Shown: positions 34,751 through 49,010, numbered from the stretch's first letter. The stretch: 64,000 bases of DNA from Mermis nigrescens (GCA_036768485.1 JAVLUZ010000142.1:22472290-22536289), one strand, 5' to 3'. The notes: generated by a model from the sequence alone, not told the origin. Numbers and translations are program-made.

Positions 34751-36680
34751 GCATCTATACATCGACCTGGGCGTGAAGCGACCTCGACCTGAGCAGCTTA
34801 AAACACCTTTTCAGATATACTAAGCCTAAGTCAGAAGTATAATAGAAGCAAAAACTTAGATTGTCGTATATCTTATCAAGTAAAACCGAAAAAACATGCA
34901 AAAAATATGAAAATTTTTAGAGTTTTTGAATGAATCCTTCGTAATTGTCGCGTTTCAGTAATAAATTATTTCATTCATTCAAGTTTTTTAAAATTTCAAA
35001 CAGCTCTCCGCGTCTTTTTTCTCCTCCATTGCTATGCTTCCTTCCATAATTTCAGCCCATATTATTTATTTCTGACAAATGTGTAAGTCCTTGGATCGAT
35101 CCGTTTAATCGTCCCACCCAACACTCAAATCGAGAGTTGCCTGTAACTTTGCAGGTATGGCTCAGATTTTCACCAAATTTTTTCAGCGCTTCAATTTATC
35201 ATGTTCTACCACTTTAGCAAAAAATTTCGGCATGCCGTATTCAATTTGCTCCTTTTCTAAAAGTACCATATTCTTGAGTTTAGCCAATCTTATTTTCTGT
35301 ATAAGACCTGTGAAGAAAAGAAAATATACCAATGCAAAATAAGCTTTAGATTGTATAAAGACTAAAAATGGAGTGTTTAAACCGCGCGCTTGGGATTAAA
35401 TAGATTGTAATTATAATTTTAGAATTCGGCGCGCAGCACCGAGGATTTCCAGCGATTTTTGGCCAAAAAGCAAAAGGAGTAAAAGAAATAATTGCTCACA
35501 AATTTCATTCCGGGGGAGCACATGCCTTTTATCTCCCTGGATACAAACCTGGTTCGCATTTTGAAACGAATCACTAGAAAAAAATGTTGCTTCGAATCGA
35601 TTTCGATAAGGTATAATGCGATTAGGGTTGCCAAAGCGCTCTTGTCAAGAACCCCTAATTTTTACTTCAAACTTCTCTGAAAGACCCCCAACCATTGGTT
35701 AAGCACATGCTCAAAAAACCTCGATCGCTAAAAAATACCTTCAACAGCCACAAAAAAAACCAAAATGGGGGAAAAACCCCAACTTGGTTACCCGATCAGT
35801 GTTGCCAGGTCAAAATTTTAAAAACTACCATTTTTTCCCAAAAAACTACCAACTTTCAGAAAAACTACAAAGAAACTACCTCATTCAAAAACACTAATGT
35901 TCAAAACTTTCTAGGAGTCCAAGCATCTTTATTTTGCTCAAGAAAGTACAATTTATGTAGGAGATATAAATTCTTCACTGAAGAATATTGGGAAAAATAA
36001 ATTCATTTATAATGAAGGATCAAAAAGGTTATGTTCAGTGCAAAATTTGGTACTTACGTATTATACCCCCGCCACAATTTTTTATCATTTTTATTCCACG
36101 TTGTTGAAAAAATCGGACCGCATCTTCTTCGGTTTTAATATTTTCAATCAAACGAATAAAATTCATCTATGCATAAAAATTATGTAACAATGACTAAAAA
36201 GTGGGTAAAAACAAGCAAAAATGAAAAAAATTGGTGGCGGGGGTATAATGCGTAAGTACCCAAAATTTTATCATGTAATTCAGGTAATAAGCGATAAACA
36301 AGTAAGAGAGAGAAGAATACAAATATAAATACAAATTTTATTCGCTGATCCGACAACAAACCAAGTAACATTAATACATTGATAAGTAACAAAAAAGATT
36401 AAATATAAACATACACAGAAAGACATGTCATAAAAGACATAAATAGTCGAAGAAAGCGGGATAATGTAGGCAGTACATGAACAAAAAATCAAAAAAATCA
36501 AAAATACAAAAAAATCCATTAAAATTTTCTGCAGTTTTTGTTTGCCCGATTAACAAAAAGCTTACAAGAATTCATTGCTCGATTTGAATTAGTATTAAAT
36601 GTAAAGAAATCCTCAAAAGGCAGAATATTAAATCTAATAATAGAAAAGCTAAAGTGATGTCATTATATAAACGCCTTAAT

Positions 36681-36935
36681 TCAAGTCCTTTCTAATCCAA
36701 GTTGAACCAATCTCTGATTATATGAAAGACATTTATCATTGGAAAGTCGTTTTGTTACCCTACATTGGACACCCTCATTGGAATCTGTGTTGCTATGTAG
36801 AAAAGGGTTCCAAACAACCAATCCGTATTCAAGTACAGGTCTCACATAAGTAACAAAGGCTTTACAAAGTACGGATTTATCTTTAGAAACAAAACTGCGT
36901 AATATTAAATGGCCTGAATGCAATCCTTTTTCCAC
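36681..36935 (-). pseudogene. Fragment of a third LINE ORF2 C-terminus
   Basis: The peptide contains KGLHSGHLILRSFVSKDKSV, FVTYVRPVLEYGLVVWNPF and CLSYNQRLVQLGLE, the conserved segment just after the RT domain in CR1/Jockey elements. It differs from the other two LINEs here, lies on the opposite strand and has no RT core left. It sits inside the hAT-type element 35797-39031. Confidence 0.8.
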
Positions 36936-37631
36936 AATATTTTCACAGTGTGATCTAAAAGGTCAGAGGTCAGAAAGAAGCCTAAATCTTTAATGCACAT
37001 CGTGTTGAGGAAAGAAGATGAAATCACTTAAGTACGTCTATGTAGTTAAATTTGTGTGGCATGACCGTGCTGACTGGGACCACCGTTTCTTTTCCCAGCG
37101 ATTTGGTTGACATTATAGACCAGACTCAAAATTTTTTCCACTTTTTCCGACCTTTTTCCACGTTTTTTGGAAGGTCCAAAAACGTAAAAAACAGAGCGCC
37201 TTTGTTAAAAAATCAGTGTTTTTTAAGTAGAAAATTCTATGTACACATGCAATAGCGGTGTTTGATGCGCTTTCCGTATAAAAATTTTGGCCTCTACAAG
37301 AAATATCACGATCAGTATACATTATTTCTATTTAAACTTGAATTTCCTTCCTTCTGGTAAAGCATTTTAGCCAATTCTGAAACCCCTTTTGACAATTAAA
37401 ACTATAATTCATCAAATAGCACGAAGCGCCAGACAATTTCAAAATTTTACCGTTCTAAAACGCATTTTTGCATTACAAAAACTAACAAATCCGTGCAGAA
37501 GATAAGGATTTTCAATCGTAGTGAAGTTCTAGACCAGATTGTCGATAAAAATGCTGCAATTGGCGCAGCGCGGCTTACGGATTATCAACAAGTAAGAATT
37601 AAATCAATTTGGCGCGAAGCGCGAAAAATTT

Positions 37632-38680
37632 TTAAGGCGTCCCGCAAGGGAACGTGATAGGAGCCAACCCTTTTTCTGATTTACATTAATGATTTATGTG
37701 ATAATATGAGTAGTCGTATTCGGTTATTTGCTGACGATGTTAAAATGTATAATTTGTCCTCTTCTAAAACTATACTTCAAAACGACCTTAATAAGCTTTA
37801 TACATGGTCGCGTGAATGGCAGCTTCAGATATCTATTGATAAATGCTCAGTTTTGTACATGGGTTATAATAATCCTAAACATCAATATTTTATTGTAAAT
37901 CAACTTTTACCTTCTGATTCTGACTGTGTCCGCGATTTAGGTGTTCTAATGTCTCAAAATTTGAAATTTCAGCAGCACTATCATGAAGTGATTAAAAAAG
38001 CTTCTCAGCGATCCAGTCTGATACTGAAGTTATTCTTCTCTCGTGATCATAAAATTTTGTCTCGTGCTTTTGTTGTATATGTTCGTCCGCTTTTAGAGTA
38101 CTGCTGTACCGTTTGGAGTCCTTATCGTATTCCGAGATATTGATCGTATCGAGCGAGTTCAGCGCAAGTTTACCCGTTGTATTTTTGGTTTTAACAGTGG
38201 TTTGTCATATAATGATCGTTTTAAAAGTCTGTCGTTAGAACGTCTCGAAATACGCCGTATTCGTTTTGCTTTATCCTTTTATTATCAGATTATTAATGGA
38301 AAATCACACATTCTCTGTGACGAGTTTTTCGCATTCAATGGCAACTATACTCGCTCTGTCAATAACCTTAAACTGACTGTTCCAGTAGCTCGTTCAGATA
38401 TTCTCAAGTATGATTTCAGTCATAGATATGTGAATCTGTGGAATTCACTTCCAGTTGACGTTGTGAATTCACCTAGCTTAGAAATTTTTAAACGCAAACT
38501 AAATGCTTTTGATTTTTCTGTTCATCTGAAGGGGCACGCGTAAGTTTTCACGTTCGTGACTGCGTGTCCCGTTGCTGACGTTTTAGTCATATATCGTTTT
38601 ATCATATCTTTGTATCGTACGCTGTGTCTTTATTTTTACCATGTCTTGTACGTTTTGCAATAAATCTTTGTTGTTGTTGT
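37632..38680 (+). mobile_element. 5'-truncated sister copy of the LINE
   Basis: Begins at the CCCGCAAGGGA of the RT palm B motif and runs nearly identically to the 3' end of the copy at 31-34 kb. Its first frame (37706-38143) stays open through FADD, RDLGVLMSQNL and YVRPLLEYCCTVWSP where the other copy is broken. An extra base near 38135 then shifts the frame, and a second frame (38202-38543) covers the C-terminus. It ends AATAAATC followed by a short TTG repeat tail. It lies inside the hAT-type element 35797-39031. Confidence 0.9.
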
Positions 38681-39039
38681 TTTACTTCTCTGAAACGCAT
38701 TTTTAACATTACAAAAATTCTCCACAAATGCCAACCAAGCCTAAAAATTTTGGTTGACAAATAGAACTAAAAGTGGAAAAAACGGCGGCTGGGCTGGGAC
38801 GGGACGCTTTGACATTGAAAGACAATCAATGAACAGACATTACTACAGTAATTACGCTCTCTAAGCAGTTATGAGCTGCTTTTTAACTTGTATAAAAAAA
38901 CTACCAAAGAAACTATCAATTCGTTGAAAAACTACCATTAAAAACTACCAAAAGTAAAGACTACAAAAAACATACCAAGGGCCTGAAAAAACTACCAAAA
39001 TGGTAGGAAAACTACCAACCTGGCAACACTGTATCCGAT

Positions 39040-40194
39040 ATTCCGTATGCGCACATTTTAGACAAAATACAGTAAGAAGATCAAAATTTATAATATTGCA
39101 CTGCACATGTTCTACGGATCCAAATCAGGTTTTTCATCAATTAACAAGATTTTTACGCAAAGTGAACAAGGAACGATCTGATAAAACAAAGTCTATTACT
39201 AAAGAGCATCATTTTCACACTTTAAACTCCCTATACTCATTTCGAAAAAATTAAAATCGGAAATTACGCTTTTACACTGCTTTTCGCGCGAACTTCCTTA
39301 GTGAATTTATATATGTATGTATGTATGTATGTACATAAGCACTGATTTTCATACTCATTTTACGAAATATGCTACATTTCAAGCGATTTTAGAAGACAAT
39401 AGAAGGAGCCTTGGATTACCAATGCACGACCGTTTCATGCTGGCAGAAGTGTAAGGTACTGTCATACGTTACACCTCGTTGGCGTTCATTTTGGATTCAA
39501 CCTGTGTTGATCCTTATTATTATTATTAGTCTGTTTCACATTAGTTTAGGCATAAATTTCGAAAATTTTTTCAAAAGTAAGCCGACGGATTACGATAATT
39601 ATATATCAACTCTCGGCTTAATCTTGAACATAATTTTTAAAATGTATGCCCAAACTTATCTGAAACAGACTATAGATAGCCGCTAGGAACAGACAGCGTT
39701 TATTGTAAAGCTTAATTGTCCGTAGCGTTATTTTATCTGCTTAATTCGTTTTATCTCTTATAGTTATTGCACAAATCTGTAATTCGAGCATTTGCTTACA
39801 TACATATGTAATAATCAATGTTGATCGTGGATAATCGCGTGTTACTTTATATATAGTCCGTTTCATTAAACTTTGAGGTTTGCAAAAAAATTTAAGTGCC
39901 TACAAAAGTGCTTTAAACTAACACATTAGTTGGAATATTCAATGTACAGTAATGTTGAGTTATAAGGAGTTTCTTGCTGCTGTCGAAGAAAATTCTTAGA
40001 ATTTGACACGAAGTATGTGAAACAGACTATAGATTGCAGACGTCAGCGATTGCAACCGTTCAAACGGCAAAAATCTAAATCTTGCAAGCAAATTCTGTAA
40101 TCAGGGGCAACAACTACACGCTCGGAGCCTGCTAAAAACATGCAGAATGAATTCTGAGGCTCTAGGCGTACTTTAAACAACACATTATTTTCTG
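39040..40194. other. No gene seen
   Basis: AT-rich sequence with a short ATGT repeat (about 39312). The frames of 84 and 91 residues match nothing I know. Confidence 0.4.
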
Positions 40195-40202
40195 ATGATA
40201 AA

Positions 40203-42464
40203 CATAGGCGTATCCAAGCATTTGGGGCACATGCCTCCCCCGAAATTTTTCAGAAATATTGTTGATTTTTCCGTTGCAATAATGTGTGTCCAGAAAACTG
40301 AGTTAGGCAAAAACGTCAAAATTTTCCGGCGCTTCGCGCCGGGAGTCTATTATTTATCGTTATATAGATCCGATGAATTTAACAGCTTGAATCGGGTAAA
40401 ATACTCCAGCACTTCACATCACTTTAGTTACTTAATGCACTATTTGTTCGTTAAGTGAAATTGCGCATGCTTGTTGGAGCATAATAGGTAAAAGTGCGAA
40501 AATGATTGTGTACCAGTTTGTCTACTCTCTGCTTTGTTTGTCTTTTGTGTACCAGTTTATCTATTCTTTGCTCTGTTTGTCTTTCTTTACAAGGACACAT
40601 AATCCTATTTCTATATGAAAGGAATGGCCAAATTTTCTTCTTTTTTTGCGCATTTCCTGTCTTCTGAACTGTATTTTGTTAATAAGAGGGCCACAAATGG
40701 GGAAGAAAACGGTAACAACAAAATTTTCATTGATACATTTTTCTATATCTTATTGGCTGCGAACGACCCGTTTCTGCGCTATGTAATTAGCAGAGATCGG
40801 AAAAACGCATTTCAACTCATAAGTTTTGTACAATGTAGGAGTTCATCAATTTTAAGTGTTTTTGGACTTGATTCAAGAACCGAGATTTCGCCGATTTTGG
40901 GAAAATTCTAACGTTACTATTCAACATTAAAATGCTTGTTTTACAAAATTTTCCAGGACTCTACCCCGGACCCCGTTGGGAACGCTTGAGCGCGCTATCG
41001 CAGACACCCCGCAGCCGTAAAATCTCGTTGTACATGTGCAACGAGATTTTAGGGAAAAGCAAACCAGGTAAAGATTTAGGAATTTCTAAAAATTTCCGGC
41101 GTTTCGCGCCGGCATTAATTTTTCTATTCTGTATGATTTAAGCAGTATAAATTGAGTTTAAAGTGCAAAAAACGTCAAAATTTTCCGGCGCATAGCGCCG
41201 CCAGTTACTGTTCTTTCTTTTTGTAAAGCTCTAGCATTGCATTTGAAAGCCTGAATCACTCGAGATATCTTCAGACAAAGTTAGTAATTCGCACTTTTCT
41301 TGTTATAAGCTTGAACTGTCAAAATTGTTTTGTACAAATTTGATACTTTTCTGCTGTCAGACTATTAGTATTAACAGAGCTACAAAATGTTAAAGACGGT
41401 AAAAAATTGCTAAACTTCTTGGCACTTTGCGCCACTTATGATTTCCGGACTGTTTGTCAATAGAAAGGCCGTAAATTCTAAATGAAAACAGTAGAAATTC
41501 CAAACATTTTCGGCACTTCACGCCTTTTACACTTTTGTATTTTTGATCGTCAAAAACCCATAAATTAGCTAGGCTCACACTACTAAAGGTTAAAAAACTC
41601 AGTTTTATTATACATACCGTTCAGTGCTTTTGTACTCGGCAAAGATTTTTCCCGATGTACAAAGACTTTTCGGGATCGTCTTTGTACCTGTACAAAGATT
41701 TTTCAGAAGACAAAAATTGCAAAAAAGGTATGAAATTCAAAATTTTTCGGCGCTTCGCGCCGAAATGATTAATTATGTGTTCTAGTTATATATCTTTATA
41801 ATGGCAGAAATAGCATTTCAAAAGGGAAAATGTCAAATTTTTCGGCGTTTCGCGCCGTTTTAAGACGATTCTTCGCGAGTTTTGCCCTTAAAGACCCAGA
41901 AATTAGCTATAATACACTACCAAAAGTCGAACAGCTGTTTTTAACACACTAAAATCGCTACTGTACCATATTACAGTACCCAAAATTTGTGTTTACAAAA
42001 TGTACAAAGGTTTTTGGAAAGACAAAAAGCTGTAAAAAGATGTGCAATTCCCAAAAAAAAAATTTGGCGCTTCGCGCCGAAATGAGTAATTATTTGTCCA
42101 ATATATCGTTAAAATAGCAGAATTTGCATTTAGAATGGAAAAACGACAAATTTTTCGGCGTTTCGCGCCGTTTTGAGACAATTTTTAGTAATTTCTGGCG
42201 TCAGAAACCCAGAAGTTAGCTAAAATACAGTACCAAAGATCGAAAACCCTGTTTTACCACACTATAATCGCTACTGTACTATGGTATAGTACACAAAAAT
42301 TTGCATGTACAAAATACAAAGACTTTTGGGGACCATCTTTGTACACGTACAAACGGACCTTATACAAAAAAAAACAGTGATAACGTTACTGGCATTCAAT
42401 GCAAATGAGTCTCAAAAAAATTTTGTTTATGTCCCCCCCGAACAAAATCCTGGCTACGCCTCTG
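40203..42464. mobile_element. 2.3-kb hAT-type element
   Basis: A perfect 8-bp duplication ATGATAAA (40195-40202 and 42465-42472) flanks ends CATAGGCGTATCC and GGCTACGCCTCTG. The interior has many copies of the GGCGCTTCGCGCC hairpin and several TCTTTGTACnnGTACAAAG palindromes. No coding frame was recognised. Confidence 0.85.
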
Positions 42465-42479
42465 ATGATAAATTAAAAT

Positions 42480-43395
42480 CGAAGCTGAGACGCATATTTG
42501 GATAAAAAATTATATTCGTAGACATGAAATGTCTAAACTTCGCCTGTCGAATCGTCATTCTTTTAATAAAGTTTCTCGCTTCAGCAGCCATTATTATTCA
42601 TTGCTAACCATGAATTATTTAAATGTCCCTTCTATATCTTAAAATCAGAGAACTTCGTTAAATCAAGACACTTCAGAAATTTTGATTATACCTACTGTCT
42701 TTTAACATTAAGCAGCGTGCATGACATGTGTGTATATACGCACTGCGCGTACACGTGTGCAAAAAGCGAGCGTCGTCTCGTCCTCATTGATATGCGTCAG
42801 AGCCCTGCGCGGGGTGGGTCGGCCCGCCCCGCTCCGCGAGGCCCGCGGCCGCGCGGGCTTTTTGCGGGGCGGGTCACATGGCTGGCGGGGCGGGGCGGGG
42901 CGGGCTTTATTTTCTAAAAATTTTAGCGGGGCGGGCCTTTCTTTTTAAATTTTTGTTGTGCAAAAGGATACGTGCGCGTTGCAATTATTAGGATAACTTT
43001 GATTTACTATAATGCAAGCAGTTTGTAATAAGGATTTCATCCCTAACTATAATCTGTTTCACGAAACCTTGTGCAAGGATCAAAATTCTTGAGCCAATGT
43101 TAATCGATTACAAAAGTGGTTTAAACTGAAGCAGCAATTATGTACAATAGTCTGCATAGCAATAGATGAGCACATGTAGTTTTTCTTGTACAAAATTTCA
43201 TTACAGTAAGCAAGTTGGAAAGCACTTTTGTAGCAGCTCAATAGATGGCTGAAAATTGATTTCCATGCACAAGGTATCGCAGAAATAGACTATAGTTCTA
43301 AGTAATGCTCTGCTGCTCATCCTTTGAATAAATACTTAATGAAATAGAACACATGGGGGCTCTTAAAATAATACAAATTGAAATAATCCAGCTTT
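42480..43395. other. No gene seen; GC-rich tract at 42.8-42.94 kb
   Basis: A strongly GC-rich stretch of GGCGGGGCGGGC type, ending TTTTCTAAAAATTTTAGCGG, lies between AT-rich flanks. It resembles the GC-rich ends of the hAT-type elements. Confidence 0.5.
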
Positions 43396-43396
43396 A

Positions 43397-43500
<104 letters not shown>

Positions 43501-44334
43501 TGATCTTACGGGGACCCCGACCCCGAAAAACCCCGACCGGCCTAAACCCCGACCCCGACCCCCGACCGGGGGCATGATTTTCGAGTCGGGGTTGAACCTT
43601 TTTCGGGGGTGAAATATAGCATTTTATTTGTTGGTACATAGAAGAATTGTATAAATAGCAAACAAAGTCGGAACGGGACGATTCATTCACCAGCAAAATT
43701 AATATGTTGAACTCGACACTCGCGATATTTCATAAAAGTACTCCTGGTCGCCATGTTGTTAAGACGTACATACATGTTCGCATATTTTCCATTATGAAGT
43801 GCGCCGAAATTACTGCGGAATCACAGGCGTAGCGGGGGAATGGAGGCACATGCCCCCCAGAATTTTTCAGAAATTATGTTGATTTTTCTGGCGCAATGTG
43901 TCCAGAACATTGAGTTTAAAAAGGCACAAACGTCAAAATTCTCCGGCGCTTCGCGCCGAGTCATTATTATTTATTGTTATACAGATCCAATGAATTTAAA
44001 AGCTTGAATCTGTTAAAATAATCCAGCACTTCGCAGCACTTTAGTGATTTAATGCACTATTAGTTCATTGAATGAAACTGCACATGCTTGTTGAGCATAA
44101 TAGTAAAAGTGCGAAAATGTTTGCGTACCAATTTATCTATTCTCTGCTTTGTTTATCTTTCTTTACAAGGACACATAATTCTAATTTAAAATGAAAGGAA
44201 AGGTCATATTTTCTTGTGTTTTTGCGCATTTTTCTGTTTTCTGAACTAGTTAATAAGAAGGCAACAAAAGGGCCTGAAAATGGTAAGAACAAAATTCTCA
44301 TTGATACATCTTTCAATGACTTATTGGTTGCGAC

Positions 44335-44586
44335 CATACGTGGGCAGCAAGAAAATTCTGGGGGGTGCAGATTTTTTGAAGGTCGAAAAATGGTCTTAAA
44401 ATGGTGGTATGGCGATAAAAACACCATTTTTCGACGTTTCTCACCAAGCACTATCCATTGGCATCAAAAAATTGCGAAAAAAACGAAAAAAATTTTTCAA
44501 AAATTGAATTCTGGGGGTATTTTGATTTCTGGGGGGGGTATTTTGGTTTCTGGGGGTGCATACCCGCAAACTCCACGCCCAGGTGG
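44335..44586 (+). mobile_element. First of two tandem CACGTGGGC MITEs
   Basis: Flanked by GTTGCGAC at 44327-44334 and 44587-44594. Ends CATACGTGGGCAGC and CGCCCAGGTGG. Confidence 0.88.
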
Positions 44587-44594
44587 GTTGCGAC

Positions 44595-44828
44595 CACACA
44601 TGGGCGTGAGGGTTTGGGGGTATGCACCCAGAAGTTAATGCCCCTGAATCAAAATACCCAGAAAAATTTTTTTGCTTTTTAGCAATTTTTGATGCCACGG
44701 ATAAGAGCTGATGAGAAACGTCGAAAATGGTGTTTTTCTCGCCGATACTTTTAAGACCATTTTTTTGACAAAATTTTTCACCCCCAGAAATTTTTCACCC
44801 CCCAGAATTTCGGTGCTGCCTACCTATG
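44595..44828 (-). mobile_element. Second of two tandem CACGTGGGC MITEs
   Basis: Flanked by GTTGCGAC at 44587-44594 and 44829-44836. Ends CACACATGGGCG and CTGCCTACCTATG, opposite orientation to the first. Confidence 0.88.
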
Positions 44829-45729
44829 GTTGCGACCCATTGCTGTGCATATACTTAACAGAGGTCGAAAAACGCATTTCGGCTCAGAAGTTTTGTGCAG
44901 TTTGAGGTGTTCATCAATTTTAAGTTTTTTGGACTTAATTCAGAACCGAGATTTTGCCAGTTTGCGAAAATTTTAACTTTACTGATTAATAATTAGAGTG
45001 CTTTTTTACAAAATTTCCGGGGGTTCTGCTCTGGACCTCGCTGGTGGCGCTTGAGCGCGCCACCCCAGACCCCTAGCCGTACAATCTCGTTCTACATGTT
45101 AAAAGAGATTTTTAGGAGGACAGAAAGGTAAAAGGATTAGGAATTTTTAAAAATTTTCGGCGCTTCGCGCCTGCAATTAGATTTATCTGTTCTGGATTTA
45201 AGCGGTATAAATTGAGTTTAAAGTAAAAACGTCAAAATTTTCCTGCGCTTAGCACCGCCGATTATTGTCTTAGGGCGGTAAAATATATTTGAATTTCTTG
45301 ATGCTTTGCGCCACTTATGATTTCCGAACTGTTTGTCAATAAAAAGGCGTAAATTCTACATGAAAACGGTAAAAATTTCGAAAATTTTCGGCGCTTCGCG
45401 ACATTGGCTCCTCTACAATCAGTGCGCCATAGAAAACCGTTATGAAAAAACTGTGGAAGAATACGAAAAGCGAAAGTGATTAGTGATTAAAATTGAAAGT
45501 AATACTAAATTGCTAAAACCATGCTTGCACTTGGAATGAAAATAAAATATTGAACATAACCAGCTTTATTAGTATGCTCTACAAACAAGTGAAGGTATCG
45601 TTTTTATCCCTTTCAAATTGGTATGTAATCATGCAATGTTAATTGTTAATCTTCAACCCCGACCCCGACCCCGAAAACCGGGGTTTTTCATCCCCGACCC
45701 CGACCCCGATCGGGGGTGAAAATCTGACC

Positions 45730-46779
<1,050 letters not shown>

Positions 46780-46790
<11 letters not shown>

Positions 46791-47130
46791 CGGAGCATTT
46801 TTTTTGCTAGTACCCCGCTTTTTTGAGTACATCAGTCAGTAAACACATACAGTAACATGCCATTATAATGACAGCAGTCCAAGAACACGGAAAGCAATAC
46901 TGTTCTTAACATCAGCATTATTCTTCTCAAACAAGACAACCTTACATTATTTTAACAGATCAAAGTTTTTCAGCATTAACTTTACGCAAATATCAAGTGT
47001 AAGGAACATTAACGCTCAGATTTGGAAGTAAAATAAATTTGTAGTATAAACTACATTTTGACAACAAATGATTAGTGCAAATTTCACACAACTACTAGGT
47101 GTAGAGAAAGCTAATAGTCAGATTCTCAAT
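46780..47130. repeat. Left arm of a large inverted-repeat pair
   Basis: Contains CAGTAACATGCCATTATAAT, TCTTAACATCAGCATTATTC and ACTACTAGGTGTAGAG. All three occur inverted in 51945-52780, in reverse order. Confidence 0.75.
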
Positions 47131-47336
47131 TCTGATTTTACGTAGAACATTTTGAAAAAAATTAAGCTCCCGCAAGGCTCTAGAACAAGAGTTGAGTTAA
47201 TAGGCAGTGTAAACTTTACACAACCACAGAGTTTAAAGAAAATTTCAGTCGGATTCGTTATTCTGATACTACGATCAACATTTATGAAAAAATTAAGTCT
47301 CCACAATGGCCCAAGGACAAATAAATATCAGATGTG

Positions 47337-48700
47337 TTAACGTAGACTCAAGCTACGTTCACTTCGCTTACTTAACCCGAATCTCAAGCTTATGCGCTCA
47401 CACGGGGGTTCTCGCCCTTTTTTAGGAGGTCGATCACCAGCCGGCGATTCGGGGGTAAGCGGCCCGGCCTATTCAAGGTAGCCCGTCCTCTACGCACGCA
47501 CCTAGTGAAACTTACGTACTTAACCCCTTTGAGATTAAGTACCTAATTAAAGTAAGTTCCCCGGAAACCTAATTGAGGGCTCAAAAAGATTATTATTTAA
47601 CTTGTTTTGGACCGAATTCCGGTGCTTTGAAAATATTAAGGGTTCCTAAGTATAGTGTAGCACAAGGACAGAATTCAACAGCACGGAAATTCAACCGAGC
47701 CCAGCATCGTTGATTAAATAATTAATTTTTACAATATTTTTGGACAGAAAAATTATGAAGCAATTAAAAAAGCGACAGCATGGAGGATACATGCTGCTGA
47801 CCGTCGTGTCAACGCTAATCGGGTAAAATCAAAGGCTAATATTGAGAATAAGGTGACCTCCTAGAAATTAACTTTGCATGGATGATTTAATCTAATTAAG
47901 GGTCAAGGAATTCAAATCTGAAAGAATTAGGTGTCGGTCGGCATTATTGACCGAGTTACAGGCTGTTGAACTTCATGTGTTTAAGGATAACAAATTAATT
48001 GAGACGAACTGGGCTATTCTCAATATTGCCGTTTTTACTTCTATTATGCCTAGGCTTAGGCCTAGTATATCTGAAAAGGATGTTCTTCAGCTAGCTTAGG
48101 TCGAGGTCGCCTCGCTCAGGTCGAATGCATATGATCGCTAATACGCAAGTACACCAATTTTCAAAAACGAGATTTTATGCCTTTTCTGGCAATAATCTCT
48201 CGTATCGCCGATGCTGAAAAAACGATGTGTGTCAGCTTATGAGAGTGTAAAAATCTTTGGCAAAAATTTTTTTTTCGAACACTTTTTTCACTCACGTGGT
48301 TTTCCGACCGTTTTTCGACTCTCTGAGTTAAAGATTATTGTTTGAAAAGGCATAAAATCGACGTTTTTTGGAAAATTTGAACAAGGTCTGCCTTATTCTC
48401 AATGTACTCCAAATCAGGCAATGTACTCAAATTAACGGGCTTCAAAGCCCTGCCAAAGGCATTTCTAACTGATGCCGATTGGCAACAAACAGGAGACGAG
48501 TCGCTCGGCAAGCGTACGGCGAAAAGAAGCGTGCACACTACGCAGGAAAACTAACCGACGAGTTCTGCTGCCAAGCAGATAAAAAAGGCACGCACGGAGT
48601 CTGCTCCCGTACGGCAGCGAAAAGAAAAAGATACGCTCAAGTGCGGAAGCTTCGGCGGAGAGCGCTCTCAGGCTCAAAAACTAATTGTAGAATGTCTGCT
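47337..48700 (+). repeat. Dispersed repeat family E, copy 1
   Basis: Starts near GTTAACGTAGACTCAAGCTA and shares long blocks with 55913-56660, including CTCTACGCACGCACCTAGTG and ACAGCACGGAAATTCAACCG. About 580 bp (47850-48430) is absent from the other copy. The 3' part gives basic frames with no known domain. Confidence 0.7.
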
Positions 48701-48744
48701 TGGCTGCAGAGCTCGTCTGTTGGTTTTCCTGCGTAGTATGTTTG

Positions 48745-49010
48745 GTGTGTTCCCGGGTGACCGGCGGTCCCGAGTGACCGACAGTCCCGGGTGACCGACA
48801 GTCCCGGTGACGATCCGACAGTCCCGGGTGACCGACAGTCCCGGGTGGCCGACAAATGGTTTTAAGAATAGATCTGTCAATCAAAAAATTCCCGTCTGGC
48901 CGACAGGTCCCGGGTGACCGGCTATACCGGGTGGCCGACAGTCCCGGGTGGCCGACTGTATCGGGTGGCCGACTGTACGGGCACGGACAGTCCCGGGTGA
49001 CCGACAAGTG
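48745..49010. repeat. Minisatellite, about 17-bp unit GTGACCGACAGTCCCGG
   Basis: About a dozen imperfect units, interrupted around 48855-48895 by unique AT-rich sequence. Confidence 0.9.

Larger units (their letters stand above)
35797..39031. mobile_element. 3.2-kb hAT-type element with nested LINE
   Basis: The inverted ends are CAGTGTTGCCAGGT and ACCTGGCAACACTG. The flanks TACCCGAT (35789-35796) and TATCCGAT (39032-39039) differ at one base. Subterminal regions on both sides are built from AAAACTACCAAA-like repeats. The interior holds the LINE fragments at 36681-36935 and 37632-38680. No transposase was seen. Confidence 0.83.
43823..45420. repeat. Second, partial copy of the 40203 element, with MITE insertions
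   Basis: Starts CACAGGCGTAGCGGGGG and follows the left part of the 40203-42464 element through AATTTTTCAGAAAT, the GGCGCTTCGCGCC hairpins and the TTTGCGCCACTTATGATTTC segment. Two MITEs (44335-44828) interrupt it at the position matching about 40760 in the other copy. The right end is not recognisable. Confidence 0.75.
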
